Shown piece after piece: positions 35,142 to 45,745 of a DNA stretch of 64,000 nt. The position numbers and the translations under genes were made by a program. The stretch comes from Hsuehochloa calcarea (taxonomy: Eukaryota; Streptophyta; Magnoliopsida; Poales; Poaceae). The notes under the pieces were generated by a model. It ran no database searches. It had not been told where the DNA came from and saw only the letters and a program-made list of their open reading frames with translations. Position 1 is the first letter of the stretch, and every line of letters starts with the position of its first letter. The stretch covers positions 11,027,232 through 11,091,231 of the forward strand of contig CM070599.1 in NCBI GenBank assembly GCA_036346395.1, given 5' to 3'.

Positions 35142-36350
35142 TGGGTACCGCTTCCCTCCTCGCCGCTCGGTGATCTTCGGACGGTGTTAACTACACCGAC
35201 TTCGTGTCTCACATGCGCATCCATATGCGTGGTCTTCGCCTCTCGGGAGTCCTCTCGGCGATGTCACCTGCCCGCCATGCCCTACTCCTCCGACGGAGCC
35301 TACGTCTGATGCGCTTCACCCGACAGCTGACAAGACTACTATTGAGGCTGCTGGCCTTGCTGATGAGAAGGCTGCCTCTGCCTACCAAGAGGCACTGGAC
35401 TCCTACATGGATCGCTTGACTACCTACACTCAGTGGTGCGACGACGACGCCGGCCGCTGTCTTCATCGCCGGTGTTGACCTCGTTTTCTTACGAGATTGT
35501 GGGATTTTCATCTACCGCCCGGATGTGGACTCATCTTAACCCTCCGAGATGCCTCTACCGCCGCAGTTCGTCAGAGCACTCTCTTGCCAGGTGATGCTAT
35601 CGTTGACGCCTTCTACGCCGTAGTTCTGCGCACCGCGCCAATCGACTCTCTTCGCGACCGCCGGGTCGTCATTCCTGCTCGTGCCTTCGCTCAGACGCGT
35701 CCGACCGAGTTTCAGCGTGTCTCACGAGTTCCTTACTCGCCGCCCCGAAGTTCGGCGCAGGCGTGCCCGGCTACTTGCACGCCACCCTCGTGTCACTCTT
35801 CGAGGCCCTACCGAGATACGCAGCAGGAGACTCGTCTGAGTGGTGCTGGTCTGATGCCACTTCCCTCCGTGCTCGCCGCCCGTACACCTGCTACACCGAC
35901 TGCTTCACGCTTTAGTACGCTGCCTCCTCAAGCGGCTGCCACAGGTGGTGGTGGCCGCCCTCCATCTCGGCGGTGGTCGCCCTCGCTGCTCCTATCGCGA
36001 CAAGGTCGGCCACATTGAGTTCGATGCTACAAGAAGCGCCGCATATTTCCCGCCGTTCTTCTCCTAGCACTGCACCAAGATTCTACATCGACGTCAGATC
36101 GACTACTTCGCGTTTTCTCATCGAGCGAGGAGATAGCCGACTTCGACGCCGCTTGCCGCCTGTGTTCTTCCTCGATGTGTTCTGCAGGTTCTGCGACTGA
36201 CTCTTCGTGCACTGAGAAACCACCTCCTACACAGTCAGGTACCTCCCCGTGGATCCTTGATTGGAGCATCCTTCCACATGACTTCGATTCTTCCACTCTG
36301 CTTTTGTTACACCTCTTGATTCCCCCCGCTGTACTTACTCACGATGGTAC
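35142..36350 (+). pseudogene. Copia F gag and protease region (unit 2, frame-broken)
   Basis: Aligns with 24742-25957 but in several frames. The Gag start, the FVSHMRIHMRGLRL block, the knuckle region and the protease motif are each present. In the protease start the CTG of GATTCTGGAGC is lost (GATTGGAGC), removing the catalytic DSG triplet as written. After 36335 the sequence continues as normal copia, showing that this unit holds the ancestral arrangement. Confidence 0.75.
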
Positions 36351-36659
36351 CTCTCTTTCTCTCTCGGTCGAGGACCTCTTAGCAACTCATCTTTTCATGT
36401 TCCTTCTATTGCTCATGTTCCTCGCCTAACCATGCAGCTTCTTTCTGCCGGACAGATTACTAACCTTGGTTATCGGGTCATTCTCGACTCTGACTCTTGT
36501 TGTGTTCAGGACCGCCACACGGGAGCTTTGGTTGGTTCTGGCCCTCGGCGCCTTGACTCACAGCGTCTCTGGGAGCTTGACTCGGCTTCACCTTCCTTCC
36601 GCGCTTCGACGCCGGATCTCTCCGCTTCGGCTATCTCGCTTCTACCGGCTCTTTCCAAA

Positions 36660-38389
36660 GAAGTGGCATCACCGCCTTGGTCACTGTGTGGATCTCGCCT
36701 CATCATCCTTAGTTCGCCGTGGTCTTCGGGATCTGTCTCGGTGACGATCTTTAGATTGTCGTGGTTGTAAGTTAGGCAAGCAGATTCGACTTCCTTATCC
36801 TCATAGTGAGTCGATGTCTCGGCGTCCTTTTGATCTTGTTCATTCTGATGTTTGGGGTCCGGCTCCCTTCGTTTCGAAAGGGGGTCATCGATACTATATC
36901 ATATTTATAGATGATTTTTCTCGCCACACTTGGATATATTTCATGTCTTCTCGTAGTGAGGCCTTGTCTATCTATAAACAGTTTGCCACTATGGTTCGCA
37001 CACAGTTCTCCACTCCTATTCGTGTCTTTCGTGCTGACTCAGCTGGCGAGTACCTCTCTCATCACCTGCGCAGCTTCCTTGAAAGCGAGGCACTCTCGCC
37101 GATTCTCTTGTCCTGGTGCTCATGCTCAGAATGGTGTTGCTGAACGCAAACATCGTCACCTTCTTGAGTCGGCTCGTGCCCTGATGATTGCCGCCTCTAT
37201 TCCACCTCACTTTTGGGCCGAGGCTGTTTCCACTGCCACCTATCTCGTCAACATCCAGTCTTCTTCTGCTCTTCAGGGCGCAATCCCTGTTGAGCGTCTT
37301 TGTGGTCTCCTTCCTGACTACTCTGCCCTTCGTCTGTTTGGCTGCATTTGCTACGTTCTCCTCGCCCCTCGAGAACGCACCAAACTGACCGCTCAATCTG
37401 TTGAGTGTGTCTTTCTTGGATACAGTGCCGAGCACAAGGGCTATCGGTGCTGGGATCCTGTTGGTCGACGGATGCGGATTTCTCGGGATGTGACTTTCGA
37501 CGAGTCTCGTCCCTTCTACCCACGTCCTATCTCTCCTTCGGCTTCCTCTGTGGAGTCTCTATCTTTTTTGACTTTTCCAGATACACCTATCTCTGTCTTG
37601 CACTCGTCCACCCGCCCCACTGAGTCTCCACATATTTCTCCTGTGGCTTCTCCGCCATTGTCGCCACCTGCTTCGTCTCCTGCGGCTCCTCAGGCTCCCC
37701 CACTACACTTGTCTACACTCGTCGACCTCGTATTGAGGATCTTCCAGATGAGCCCTCTTCTACCGATGATTCATCTTCCCCTGATGGGTCGTCTTCTCCT
37801 CGCTACGCTCTCCGTGATCGCCAGTCGATTCGGCCCCCTGCCCGTTTTGCCTTTGCTGGCGCAGCTACCCGTGAGCCTCGCTTCCCACTGGGATGTTGTT
37901 ACTCATCCCGAGTGGCGGCATGCCATGGCCGAGGAGATTCTTGCGCCTCGAGCGCATGGTACTTGGGATCTTGTTCCTTTTCCATCTCACTCTCGTCCCA
38001 TCACATGTAAGTGGGTCTATAAGATTAAGACTCGCTCTGATGGCTCTCTTGAGCGCTATAAGGCGCGTCTTGTTGCTCGTGGCTTCCAGCAGGAGCATGG
38101 TCGTGACTACGACGAGACGTTTGCTCCTGTGGCCCACATGACCACTGTCCGCACTCTTCTTTCGGTGGCGCCTGCTCGCCATCGGGTCTGCATCTCTCGC
38201 CTTGATGTCAAAATGCCTTTCTTAATGGCGAAGTTGCGTGAGGAGGTCTACATGCATCCGCCACCGGGTATTCTGTCCCACGAGGGCATGGCTGCCGCCT
38301 TCGCCGCTCTCTCTATGGCCTTAAGCAAGCCCTCGTACTTGGTTTGGCGCTTCTCCTCTGTGGTCACCGCTGCGGCTTTTCAGAAGTGA
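36660..38389 (+). pseudogene. Copia F integrase and N-terminal reverse transcriptase
   Basis: WHHRLGH near 36662 (GAG-pre-integrase zinc-binding start). The integrase core follows with VHSDVWG (first Asp) near 36837, RADSAGEY (second Asp) near 37031, and NGVAERKHRHLLE (Glu) near 37130 after a frame shift at about 37090. The long frame 36911-38389 then covers the chromodomain-less C-terminus, a Ser/Pro linker (37520-37700) and the RT start (WRHAMAEE, CKWVYKIK, ARLVARGFQQ, DYDETFAPV). The LDVK block reads LDVKMPFLMAKLREEVYM, where a typical copia RT would have an Asn-Ala-Phe-Leu-Asn-Gly string: a sign of local frame damage. Confidence 0.85.
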
Positions 38390-39380
38390 TCATGATCCTG
38401 CGCTCTTTGTCCACACTTCGCCTCGTGGTCTGACCGTTCTTCTTCTCGTATGTTGATGATATGATCATTACGGAGATGACTCGAGTACATTGCCTTTGTC
38501 AAGGCTCGTCTTAGTGAGCAGTTCCTTATGTCGATCTTGGTCCTCTTCGTTACTTCCTTGGGATTGAGGTTACTTCCACTCCGGATGGTTTCTTTATGTC
38601 CCAAGAGAAGTATATTCAGATCTTCTTGATCGCGCCTCCCTCACCGACAACAGATCGTTGAGACTCCCATGGAGCTCAATGTTCACCTCCGACCCTCCGA
38701 TGGCGAGCCTCTTTCTCGATCCGACTCGCTATCGCCATCTTGTTGGGAGTCTTGTCTATCTTGTTGTTACTCGTCCGGATATCACTTATCCAAGACACAT
38801 TACGAGTCGATTCGTTTCGCTCCCACTCAGTCCATTCGACCACCTTCTTCGAAGTTCTGCGATATCTTCGTGGACTATCTCTCGTCTCTTCTTTCCACGC
38901 CCACTCGTTCTGACTTCAGCTTATTCGGATGCTACTTGGGCAAGAATCCCTCGATCGTCGGTCTATCTCGCATCTGTGTTTTTCTTTGTGGTTCGCTTAT
39001 TGCCCGGAAGACGAAGAAAATGATCGCGATGTCCCGCTCGAGTGCGAGAAGGTCGAGTTGCGAGCTATGGCTCTTTGATGCCAGAGATTACTTGGCTACG
39101 GTGGTTACTTGAGGATTTTGGTGTTTCACATTACACCGACTTCCTCTTGTGAGACAAGTACATGTGCTATCAAGATTGACGTGATCTGTGAAGCATGAGC
39201 TCACCAAGCATATTGGTGTTGATGCTTCCTTCATGAGGTCTTGTGTGCATGATCAGGTGATCGCTCTTCAGTATGTGCCTTCAGAGCTTCAGATAGCGGA
39301 TTTCTTCACGAAGGCCCAGACTAGAGCACAGCACGATTTCTACCTTTCCAAACTCAGTGTTGTTGATCCACCATGAGTTT
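38390..39380 (+). pseudogene. Copia F reverse transcriptase C-terminus and RNase H
   Basis: The catalytic YVDDM motif is at about 38448-38462 in a frame different from the upstream RT. RNase H follows in pieces, ending with the conserved block TKHIGVDASFMRSCVHDQV (39208 onward) and ADFFTKAQTRAQHDFYLSKL to a stop at 39376. Multiple frameshifts. Confidence 0.85.
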
Positions 39381-39389
39381 GAGGAGGGG

Positions 39390-39528
39390 TGTTAGAGATA
39401 TATATGTTAGAGATATATATGTGTTAGAGTAGAACTCTAGATATTATTTGGTTTCCTTATCTGTAACCTCCCTGTGTATATATACTGGCCCATTGACCTC
39501 ATATTAAATACAAGTTGCTATTCCAACA
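39390..39528 (+). repeat. Copia F 3' LTR
   Basis: 139 bp, TGTTAG to CCAACA, preceded by purine-rich GAGGAGGGG and followed by target duplication ATATT. Confidence 0.95.
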
Positions 39529-40879
39529 ATATTAACTGAAGATCAAGGAATTGTAAACTTTTAGTTTCATTTGTTTAACTACAACTTAAGCAAAAATATC
39601 ATCTTATTCAAACATAACAAAACAGCAAACTTCAAATTCTGCAATCTGTCACTAGCAGCCGATTGTGCCCTGTCCATTTTCGGGTAAACTAGCAAAGGCA
39701 CAAAGAACTTCATTAATTCTTATCACTTAGTGCCAAGAATGATGAGTTCACTTCCTAACCTAGTTGAGAATACTCTAAAGTTAAGCATAGCACTTTATTT
39801 GTGAGTGTTTAGAATCAACAAACCATTTTTGTTATCCATCTGTTTTCAATTTTCAAATCTGAAATCGCCTGCTTTCGGTTCTTGCAAATCTGAAACTGCA
39901 GCTTCAGATTTAAATCAAATTGGATCATTAGTGTTAAATGATGTTAAGTGGTAAGCTAGGCTTTGAATTCTACTCATCTAGCTGTAGCTTAATTAAAGGT
40001 GTTCTTTTGTCATAGTCTAATGGGACAACAAACCATTCTTCTAAAATCTGTCCTGTTCAGTTTCAAATCTGAAACTGTAGTCCAGTTTTAATTGAAATTG
40101 CTAGTGAATGTTAACTAATGGTAAGTGATGAGTTAGACTTTAAATATTACTCATTTAGCTGTGAGTTAATCAAAAATACTCTTTTGTCATAGTATAATAA
40201 GCAGCAAACTTTCCCTTGCAATCTGTCCAGTTTTTGTTTTTGTTTTTTTGGCTAAAGTCTGAAACTGAAATTTCGATTCCTGTCTTGCTGCTATTGTTGA
40301 CCATGCCAACAGTATACAACAAGATGTTAGCCCTTGATTTAATCTAGTAAAGTGTATAAATGGTAAATTAGACCCTTAACTTTATTAACTTGTGATATGT
40401 AGAAATCATCAACCATATTCATTGGAAAACTGTCCATTTTCAATTTTGCTAAAATCTGAAACTTTAGCTAGCCGAATCTCAGTTCGGTCTTGGTGTTTTC
40501 TTGCCGGCCATGTTGGCAATATATCCAGCAAGTTGTAGCCTTCTATTCTTGCTAGTAAAGCTTATGGGAGATAAGTTAGGTTTCTAACCCTAATAACTTA
40601 GTTGAAGCTTGAACAAAGAAATTTTGTTTCAGTGTATGCAAATCGACAGTTTACTTAATCTATCCTACTTCAGTTCAAAATCTGAAACTGCAATGCTTTA
40701 CTAAACCCTAACCTTGTCAAATAGTATCAAAAGGTATTAAAAATGGGTTATTATTCTTACTTAAGCTAGAAGTAACTTAAGCATGTTGTTAATTATGCAT
40801 TGAGCTATTGATCATGCACTCTTTTCTGCATTTTGCTCTCTGTCACTTTCTTGCTATTTATTGGACTTTTGTGTTCTAG

Positions 40880-40980
40880 ATTCTGGTTCTTCTGAAGTGG
40901 TTGAAGCTATTACTGAGCAACAACAACCTGAACAAGAGGTTTATTATTATCAAGACAAGCATCCTCTCTGCACCATATTG
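40880..40980 (+). other. Exon-like conserved peptide segment inside element A
   Basis: Follows TTTTGTGTTCTAG and reads TGSSEVVEA, then PEQEVYYYQ. Counterpart of minus-strand 818-980. Function unknown. Confidence 0.4.
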
Positions 40981-42848
40981 ATCCCAAATTTTGTACTATA
41001 GATTTCTAAAAACAGTGACACTGTTGCATGCTAGTTTCTTAAAAATTTATTTGTGACCTGTCAATAGTAGTTACAACCTAACCCTTGAGGTTTACCTTTA
41101 ATATGATCATACACTCAAACTTAAGGCAGTGCTTCTAGACTAAAATACTTATTCCAGGAATTGCTTAGCCATGCAGTCTGTAGTGTTGTCAAGTTTATTT
41201 TACCAAACTTGGAAACATTAAATGAATTTCATTTATTTTGATTCTTTGTTCAGTCTATTTAAATCTGAAATGAAAGCAAATTTTGTTTATTCACACTGAT
41301 TTTAAATCTGGACAAGTGGATGCTAGTGATGGTGCCTTAGTGCACGAGATTGGGAAATGTGGTTGTCTTGTCTGGATTGATTAAGGACTGAACATTGACT
41401 GGACGATTCAAGCCCCAACGTACTTCCACACGCGGTGTATGGGCGCTGTTTGGTTAAGTAAATGGGTTAATGCTATTGAGTTGGAAAACAGGAAAGTAAG
41501 GACATATGTGTTTGATCTCATATATGTATCATATGTTCTTAAAAGGGTGAGGACGTACATGCGTTCCATCACATGTACGTACTTTAAAGGCTCCGATTGT
41601 GAATTAATATGTGCAGTTAGCACAGCTCTACTTTCTGTTATTTAATTTCTATCTTTTGAATCAGCATTCCCGGCACAACATGTGGGGCCCTGGTTGGCAG
41701 GTACTATTAGTAACTTGAACTAAGCGGGATCAGTCACACATGGGTATTCCAGCTCAATAGTGTCAACTTGTTGAAAAATACTAAATCTTAGTTTACCCGG
41801 CCGGCATACCAAAGGCAGTGTGCTATTGTTCTGGAGGCTACGGGCTAACTAAGTCGTGTGGGTAAAGATGTACACTCCTGCAGGGCTCAAAACTATACGT
41901 ATAGCCACGCCCGATTCATGCATAACGCTTGAGTTGAATAGATATTTGTATAGACTTTGAAATGAAACTTTGTATCTATGCTATTTCGGAATGAGACATA
42001 TTTATACAATGTTTTTGTGATTAACGGACAGCCACTTAAATGAGGTTATTGTTTATGATTATGCTCTCTTTTACTTACTATTTTAGTCCAAAGTAGTTTA
42101 TCAAAATTGCTTTCTCAAAACTTAGCAAGTGTAGGCTTAAGATGTACTGCTTTACGCAAAGATGGAAACCATTGTAACCCTCCTGTTGTTAACCTTATGC
42201 ATATACAAATTCTAATCCTTTGTATAGGATCTCTCAAACACTTTCTTTTAAATAGTTTGTGTAAGTCTTGCGAGTACCTTTTGTACTCAGGTTTTATAAC
42301 CTCTTGTTGCAGGTGAGGATGGTTATTTGTATGAGATGCCCGTTAGCGCCGATCAGGGTGACGCTAACGAGTGAAGCTAGTTCTAATCTCCACTCAATAG
42401 CCTGAGGGTGATGGGGCCATTGGTGGTCTTTTGCCGTTTAATTCTGTCTTCTGCTGTTAACTTTTGTAATGACCCAAGGTCACTTGATACTGTATAACCA
42501 AACTAAGTTGTAATATACTGTGTATAATTAGGTAATGTATGCCTTGTATGTGTGATGCAATGTTGTATAAGGATGTATGTGCAATAGTCACTAATTCTGG
42601 GAACTATTGCGTGACATATATCCGGGAACCTGAATATTGGATTTGTACCTTGTTTAGAATTATGCTTTTGGTATGATTGTTAATTCGGTATAAACCTCCA
42701 ATATTCCAGGGTCCTCACAATCCCAATCCACGCGGACACTATACATCCCTGTATGGAAACAGTATTTGTTTCATCCTCAACTCTAGGTCATGTTAAACTT
42801 AAACATACGCGCCATGTCGTGATGCATGGCTCTACACACATATTCCCT

Positions 42849-43204
42849 CATGCAATGGAAGTAGAAGCAAAAATACAGTATCACCTAAGAATAAAGGGAG
42901 TAGTACCAAAAACAAAGCAGCAAACCTTGAAAGAGGGTTCATCCCAACATGGGAAGCAGCACCTTGCATCAGCAGGTTCAAACTGGGTTACAACCATGTT
43001 CTTCTTCTCCCCATTGAGCTCATACACATGCAATGGAAGTAGAAGCAAAAATACAACATCGCCTAAGGATAAATGGAGTAGTACAAAAAAACAAAGCAGT
43101 AAACCTTGAAAGAGGGTTCATCCCAACATGGGAAGCAGCGCCTTGCATCAGCATGTTCAAACCGGGTTACAACCATGTTCTTCTTCTCCTCATTGAGCTC
43201 ATAC
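42849..43204. repeat. 178-bp tandem duplication covering the aminopeptidase exon
   Basis: CATGCAATGGAAGTAGAAGC begins two consecutive copies at 42849 and 43027, each containing the exon and about 75 bases of the following intron. They differ by scattered substitutions. Confidence 0.9.
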
Positions 43205-43430
43205 ACAATAAAAATCCACAGAATAAAAAAAATTACATTATGAATTTCTTTACAACTAAACTATAAAAACACAAAATGATTATCCCCTGTAAAAGTCTTT
43301 CATCTTACCATTCAGAGTTTCCTGGAATGCAATTACCAAAGTTCCCTCCCCAAGAGCAAGCATTTCATTAAAAGCGAATAATCAGGAACACATCCTCCAG
43401 AACCTTAGTAACCTCCACTGGACACAGCAC
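42926..43430 (-). pseudogene. APM1: Aminopeptidase M1 (puromycin-sensitive type) gene fragment with duplicated exon
   Basis: On the minus strand an exon-like segment (43430-43286) reads CPVEVTKVLED, then after a one-base shift LALGEGTLVIAFQETLNG and KMKDFYR. It is followed by an exon reading YELNEEKKNMVV, TRFEHADARRC and FPCWDEPSFK (43203-43105) and a second copy reading NGEKKNMVVTQFEPADARCC (43021-42926). These match the N-terminal domain of plant M1 zinc aminopeptidases, which trim peptides and act in auxin transport. The zinc-binding HExxH exon and all others are missing, a frameshift sits near 43373, and the donor after KMKDFYR is lost. A fragment, not a working gene. Confidence 0.8.
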
Positions 43431-45039
43431 CTGATGCAAAAAAGCATGATTCATGAACAAATACACAGGAAAATGCTAGCACATTGTTAGAAAATACCAT
43501 TCTCAACCCTAAAAAACTACAGCCTATTTCGTAACCGTGACCCTTTTGCCCAATTTGAAACAAGTGACAAGTTGCTATTTTCCCGATTTAAAACATATCA
43601 TAGGTAAAACCATAAAACACTAATCCTACCTTTTTACTGATTATTGAGAATGGTATAGGTAAACAATTAAGCCATATATCTCCATGGCGCCCTCAAACCA
43701 TATCTCCAAGGCACAGAACAAATCTTAGACTTTTACTTGTGATGAACCTTTCTACAAACCTAAACCGTCTAAATGCAAGATCACAATGCTCCACAAGGAG
43801 ATTGGCCAACCCCATAAGAATAGATCGAACACACCCACAACAAGCACCTGAGGAAGTAAGTAAGCAGCTACCTGCTCGGAGCCCTGGGCGTGAAGTGCAT
43901 GGCCCCAGGGGCCATATCGAGGTTGGCGGCGAAGGGGGGGGAGGGGCGGTGCGGGTGGAGGGGAGGAGCGTCGAGGTCGACCGCGAAGGGGAGGAGGGGT
44001 GGTGCGGGTGAAGGGGAGGAGCCGACCAGGGGCGGTGCAGGAGTACGACCCTCTTCCCCTACCTAAAAATAGCAGGTGAGGGGACAATGAAACAACTGAA
44101 AACCAAAATCCGCAGAACAATACAACCCTCTTACCCCACCCAATAAAAGCATGCAGAGCGACAATGAAACAACTGATAACCATGGACAAACGATGAATGA
44201 GAACATGCAACCCAACCGAAACAGATCCAGAGACAAATAACACCCCTACCTCCTAACCAAAACCACAGAAGAAGCAACCATAGGCGGAGCAAGAAGCAAC
44301 GACAACAAGAATCGAAAGGAAGGGGAACAGGAGAAGTGGAATGGGAGACAACAGGGGAGGCAAAGGGAGGCGGAGAAGTGGGAGGAGGAGGGTAGAACGG
44401 GGAGGAGGCGGAGACTGGGTGGGTGGGGAGGAGGCGGTCGTCATGGGAGGCGAGGGAGGAGAACGACATGAGCGGAATGGAGATGGCGTGGGGCGCAAGG
44501 AAAGGGGAAGAAGAATGGAAGAGGCGGCGACTGGGTGGGAGATGGGGAGGAAGCAGTGGCGCCAGCGGAGACGGCCGGTTGGGGAGGTGAAGGGATGAGG
44601 AGGGGAAGCATCAGAGGATGGTAGAGCGGGGAGATGGAGACGACGTGGGACACGAGGAGTGAGGAAGAAGAATGGAAGAGGTGTGCTTGGGAAGCCGACG
44701 TGATCAAACGTGGCGAGTTGAGCGAATGGCCACGCGGAAGACCAAAGAATCAAGAGAGGAGGACGCGACCGGAAGCGTGGCGAGCGGATCGAAGCAAGTA
44801 GCGCAAGAAGAGCCCGTGCAAATCGAACGACGTACGCAAGCCGAAGCAAGATCGGACGGGCAAAGGAAAAGCGAGCGACGTGGCCACCCTAGCTTAGCTT
44901 CAAATGAGCCTCCTTTCATATAGAAGGATGGGAGGAAGAAGGAAGGAGATAGAGGATGATGTGTGGGTCTCATAAATTAGTTTTTTCTGTTTTATTTGCC
45001 GAGTTTGCTGCCATGTCATTAAAGACAAGCTTGTGTGTC
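43431..45039. other. No confident gene; GC-rich, purine-biased block
   Basis: 43431-43860 is AT-rich and intron-like. 43880-44950 is strongly purine-biased on the plus strand (GGAGGAG runs) with long Pro/Ser-rich open frames on the minus strand (44253-44849), which are low-complexity artefacts of composition. A segment around 44500-44530 (GAAGAAGAATGGAAGAGG) recurs near 44660. I see no recognisable domain. Confidence 0.45.
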
Positions 45040-45099
45040 AAGACTACTGACATGTAAGTGTCATGTCAAACAAAACAACCACGATTTAGGTTAGGAAAC

Positions 45100-45745
45100 G
45101 ACTACGGCTCGGCCCTCCGAGTGCAACAAAACGTTTGGGATTGAAAAAAAAACATTAGGCGTCCCAAAAAAGGTGCAACAATTATTGCAAAACCAATGAC
45201 AACAAAAAATGTCTCCTTGCAACATTTTGAGAATGCATACAACATCCAAAATCAACACTTGCAACAAATTAAAAAACCACACAGACTTGAGAAATCACAA
45301 CATTTCCAAAAACTACTTGCAACATCTCAAATAGGCGATTGCAACATCTGTAACTAATGAAATATTTTAAGAAAAAAAAAAATCAAATTCTAAAATTTTT
45401 TACAACTTTTTTCAACTAGCCATGCAACAACTAACATATGTTCGAGAAGAATAGGGGTTGGTTTTTGCAATAATTTTTTTTTCCAATGATCGCAATATTT
45501 TTTTTCAATGGTCGCAACATATCAAAAAAGTTCAAGACACTACAATAAATTTTCAATGTGGTGTAACATTGATACGATCATCATGCAACAAAAAAATTTC
45601 CTTGTGCAACAAATTCATCATCATGGATTGCACACAAAACCAACTACAACAAATTTGTAACCTAATTGCAACATGCAACATCACATTGCAACAAATAAAT
45701 ACACTTAGTGCAACAATTTGGAATTTGCTGCAATAAAACAAGAAA
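45100..45745. repeat. TGCAACA-rich low-complexity tract
   Basis: The strings GCAACAA, GCAACAT and TGCAACA recur many times over about 640 bases, separated by variable AT-rich spacers. There is no regular period. It may be the internal part of a DNA element. No coding signal. Confidence 0.5.

Larger units (their letters stand above)
25958..36334. repeat. Tandem segmental duplication, unit 2 (about 10.38 kb)
   Basis: Direct repeat of 14994-25957. It ends at 36335-36339 with the ancestral TTACT followed by CACGATGG, where copia F continues normally. Relative to unit 1 it has a net loss of about 560 bases near 31067-31107 and many small indels. Confidence 0.95.
34235..39528 (+). mobile_element. 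Ty1/copia retrotransposon F, full length
   Basis: 5.29 kb with short LTRs of 139 bp each (34235-34373 and 39390-39528), primer site TGGTATCAGAGC at 34374-34385, polypurine GAGGAGGGG before the 3' LTR, and target duplication ATATT (34230-34234 and 39529-39533). By eye the two LTRs differ at five positions, with no indel. The internal part has gag, protease, integrase, RT and RNase H in copia order, but the frame is broken at many points. It is inserted in element A. Confidence 0.95.
32900..42719 (+). mobile_element. Element A, complete forward copy interrupted by copia F
   Basis: Starts near 32900 (TGTATGACC, one base short of unit 1 TGTAATGACC) and runs to 34234. It resumes after copia F at 39529 and ends near 42719 with GGGTCCTCACA, roughly the inverse of its start. 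AATCC lies before the start (22546-22550 in unit 1) and at 42719-42723, so a target duplication is likely with one ambiguous base. About 4.5 kb without F. The second half holds many CAAATCTGAAACTG variants, one exon-like peptide (40880-40980) and an LTR-like tail (42465-42719). No pol is present. It could be a very long solo LTR or a non-autonomous element. Confidence 0.6.

Noticed and set aside
44253..44849. 198-codon minus-strand ORF rich in Pro, Ser and Leu
   Set aside because: Purine bias of the plus strand removes stops on the minus strand. No domain, no splice context, and overlapping frames look the same.
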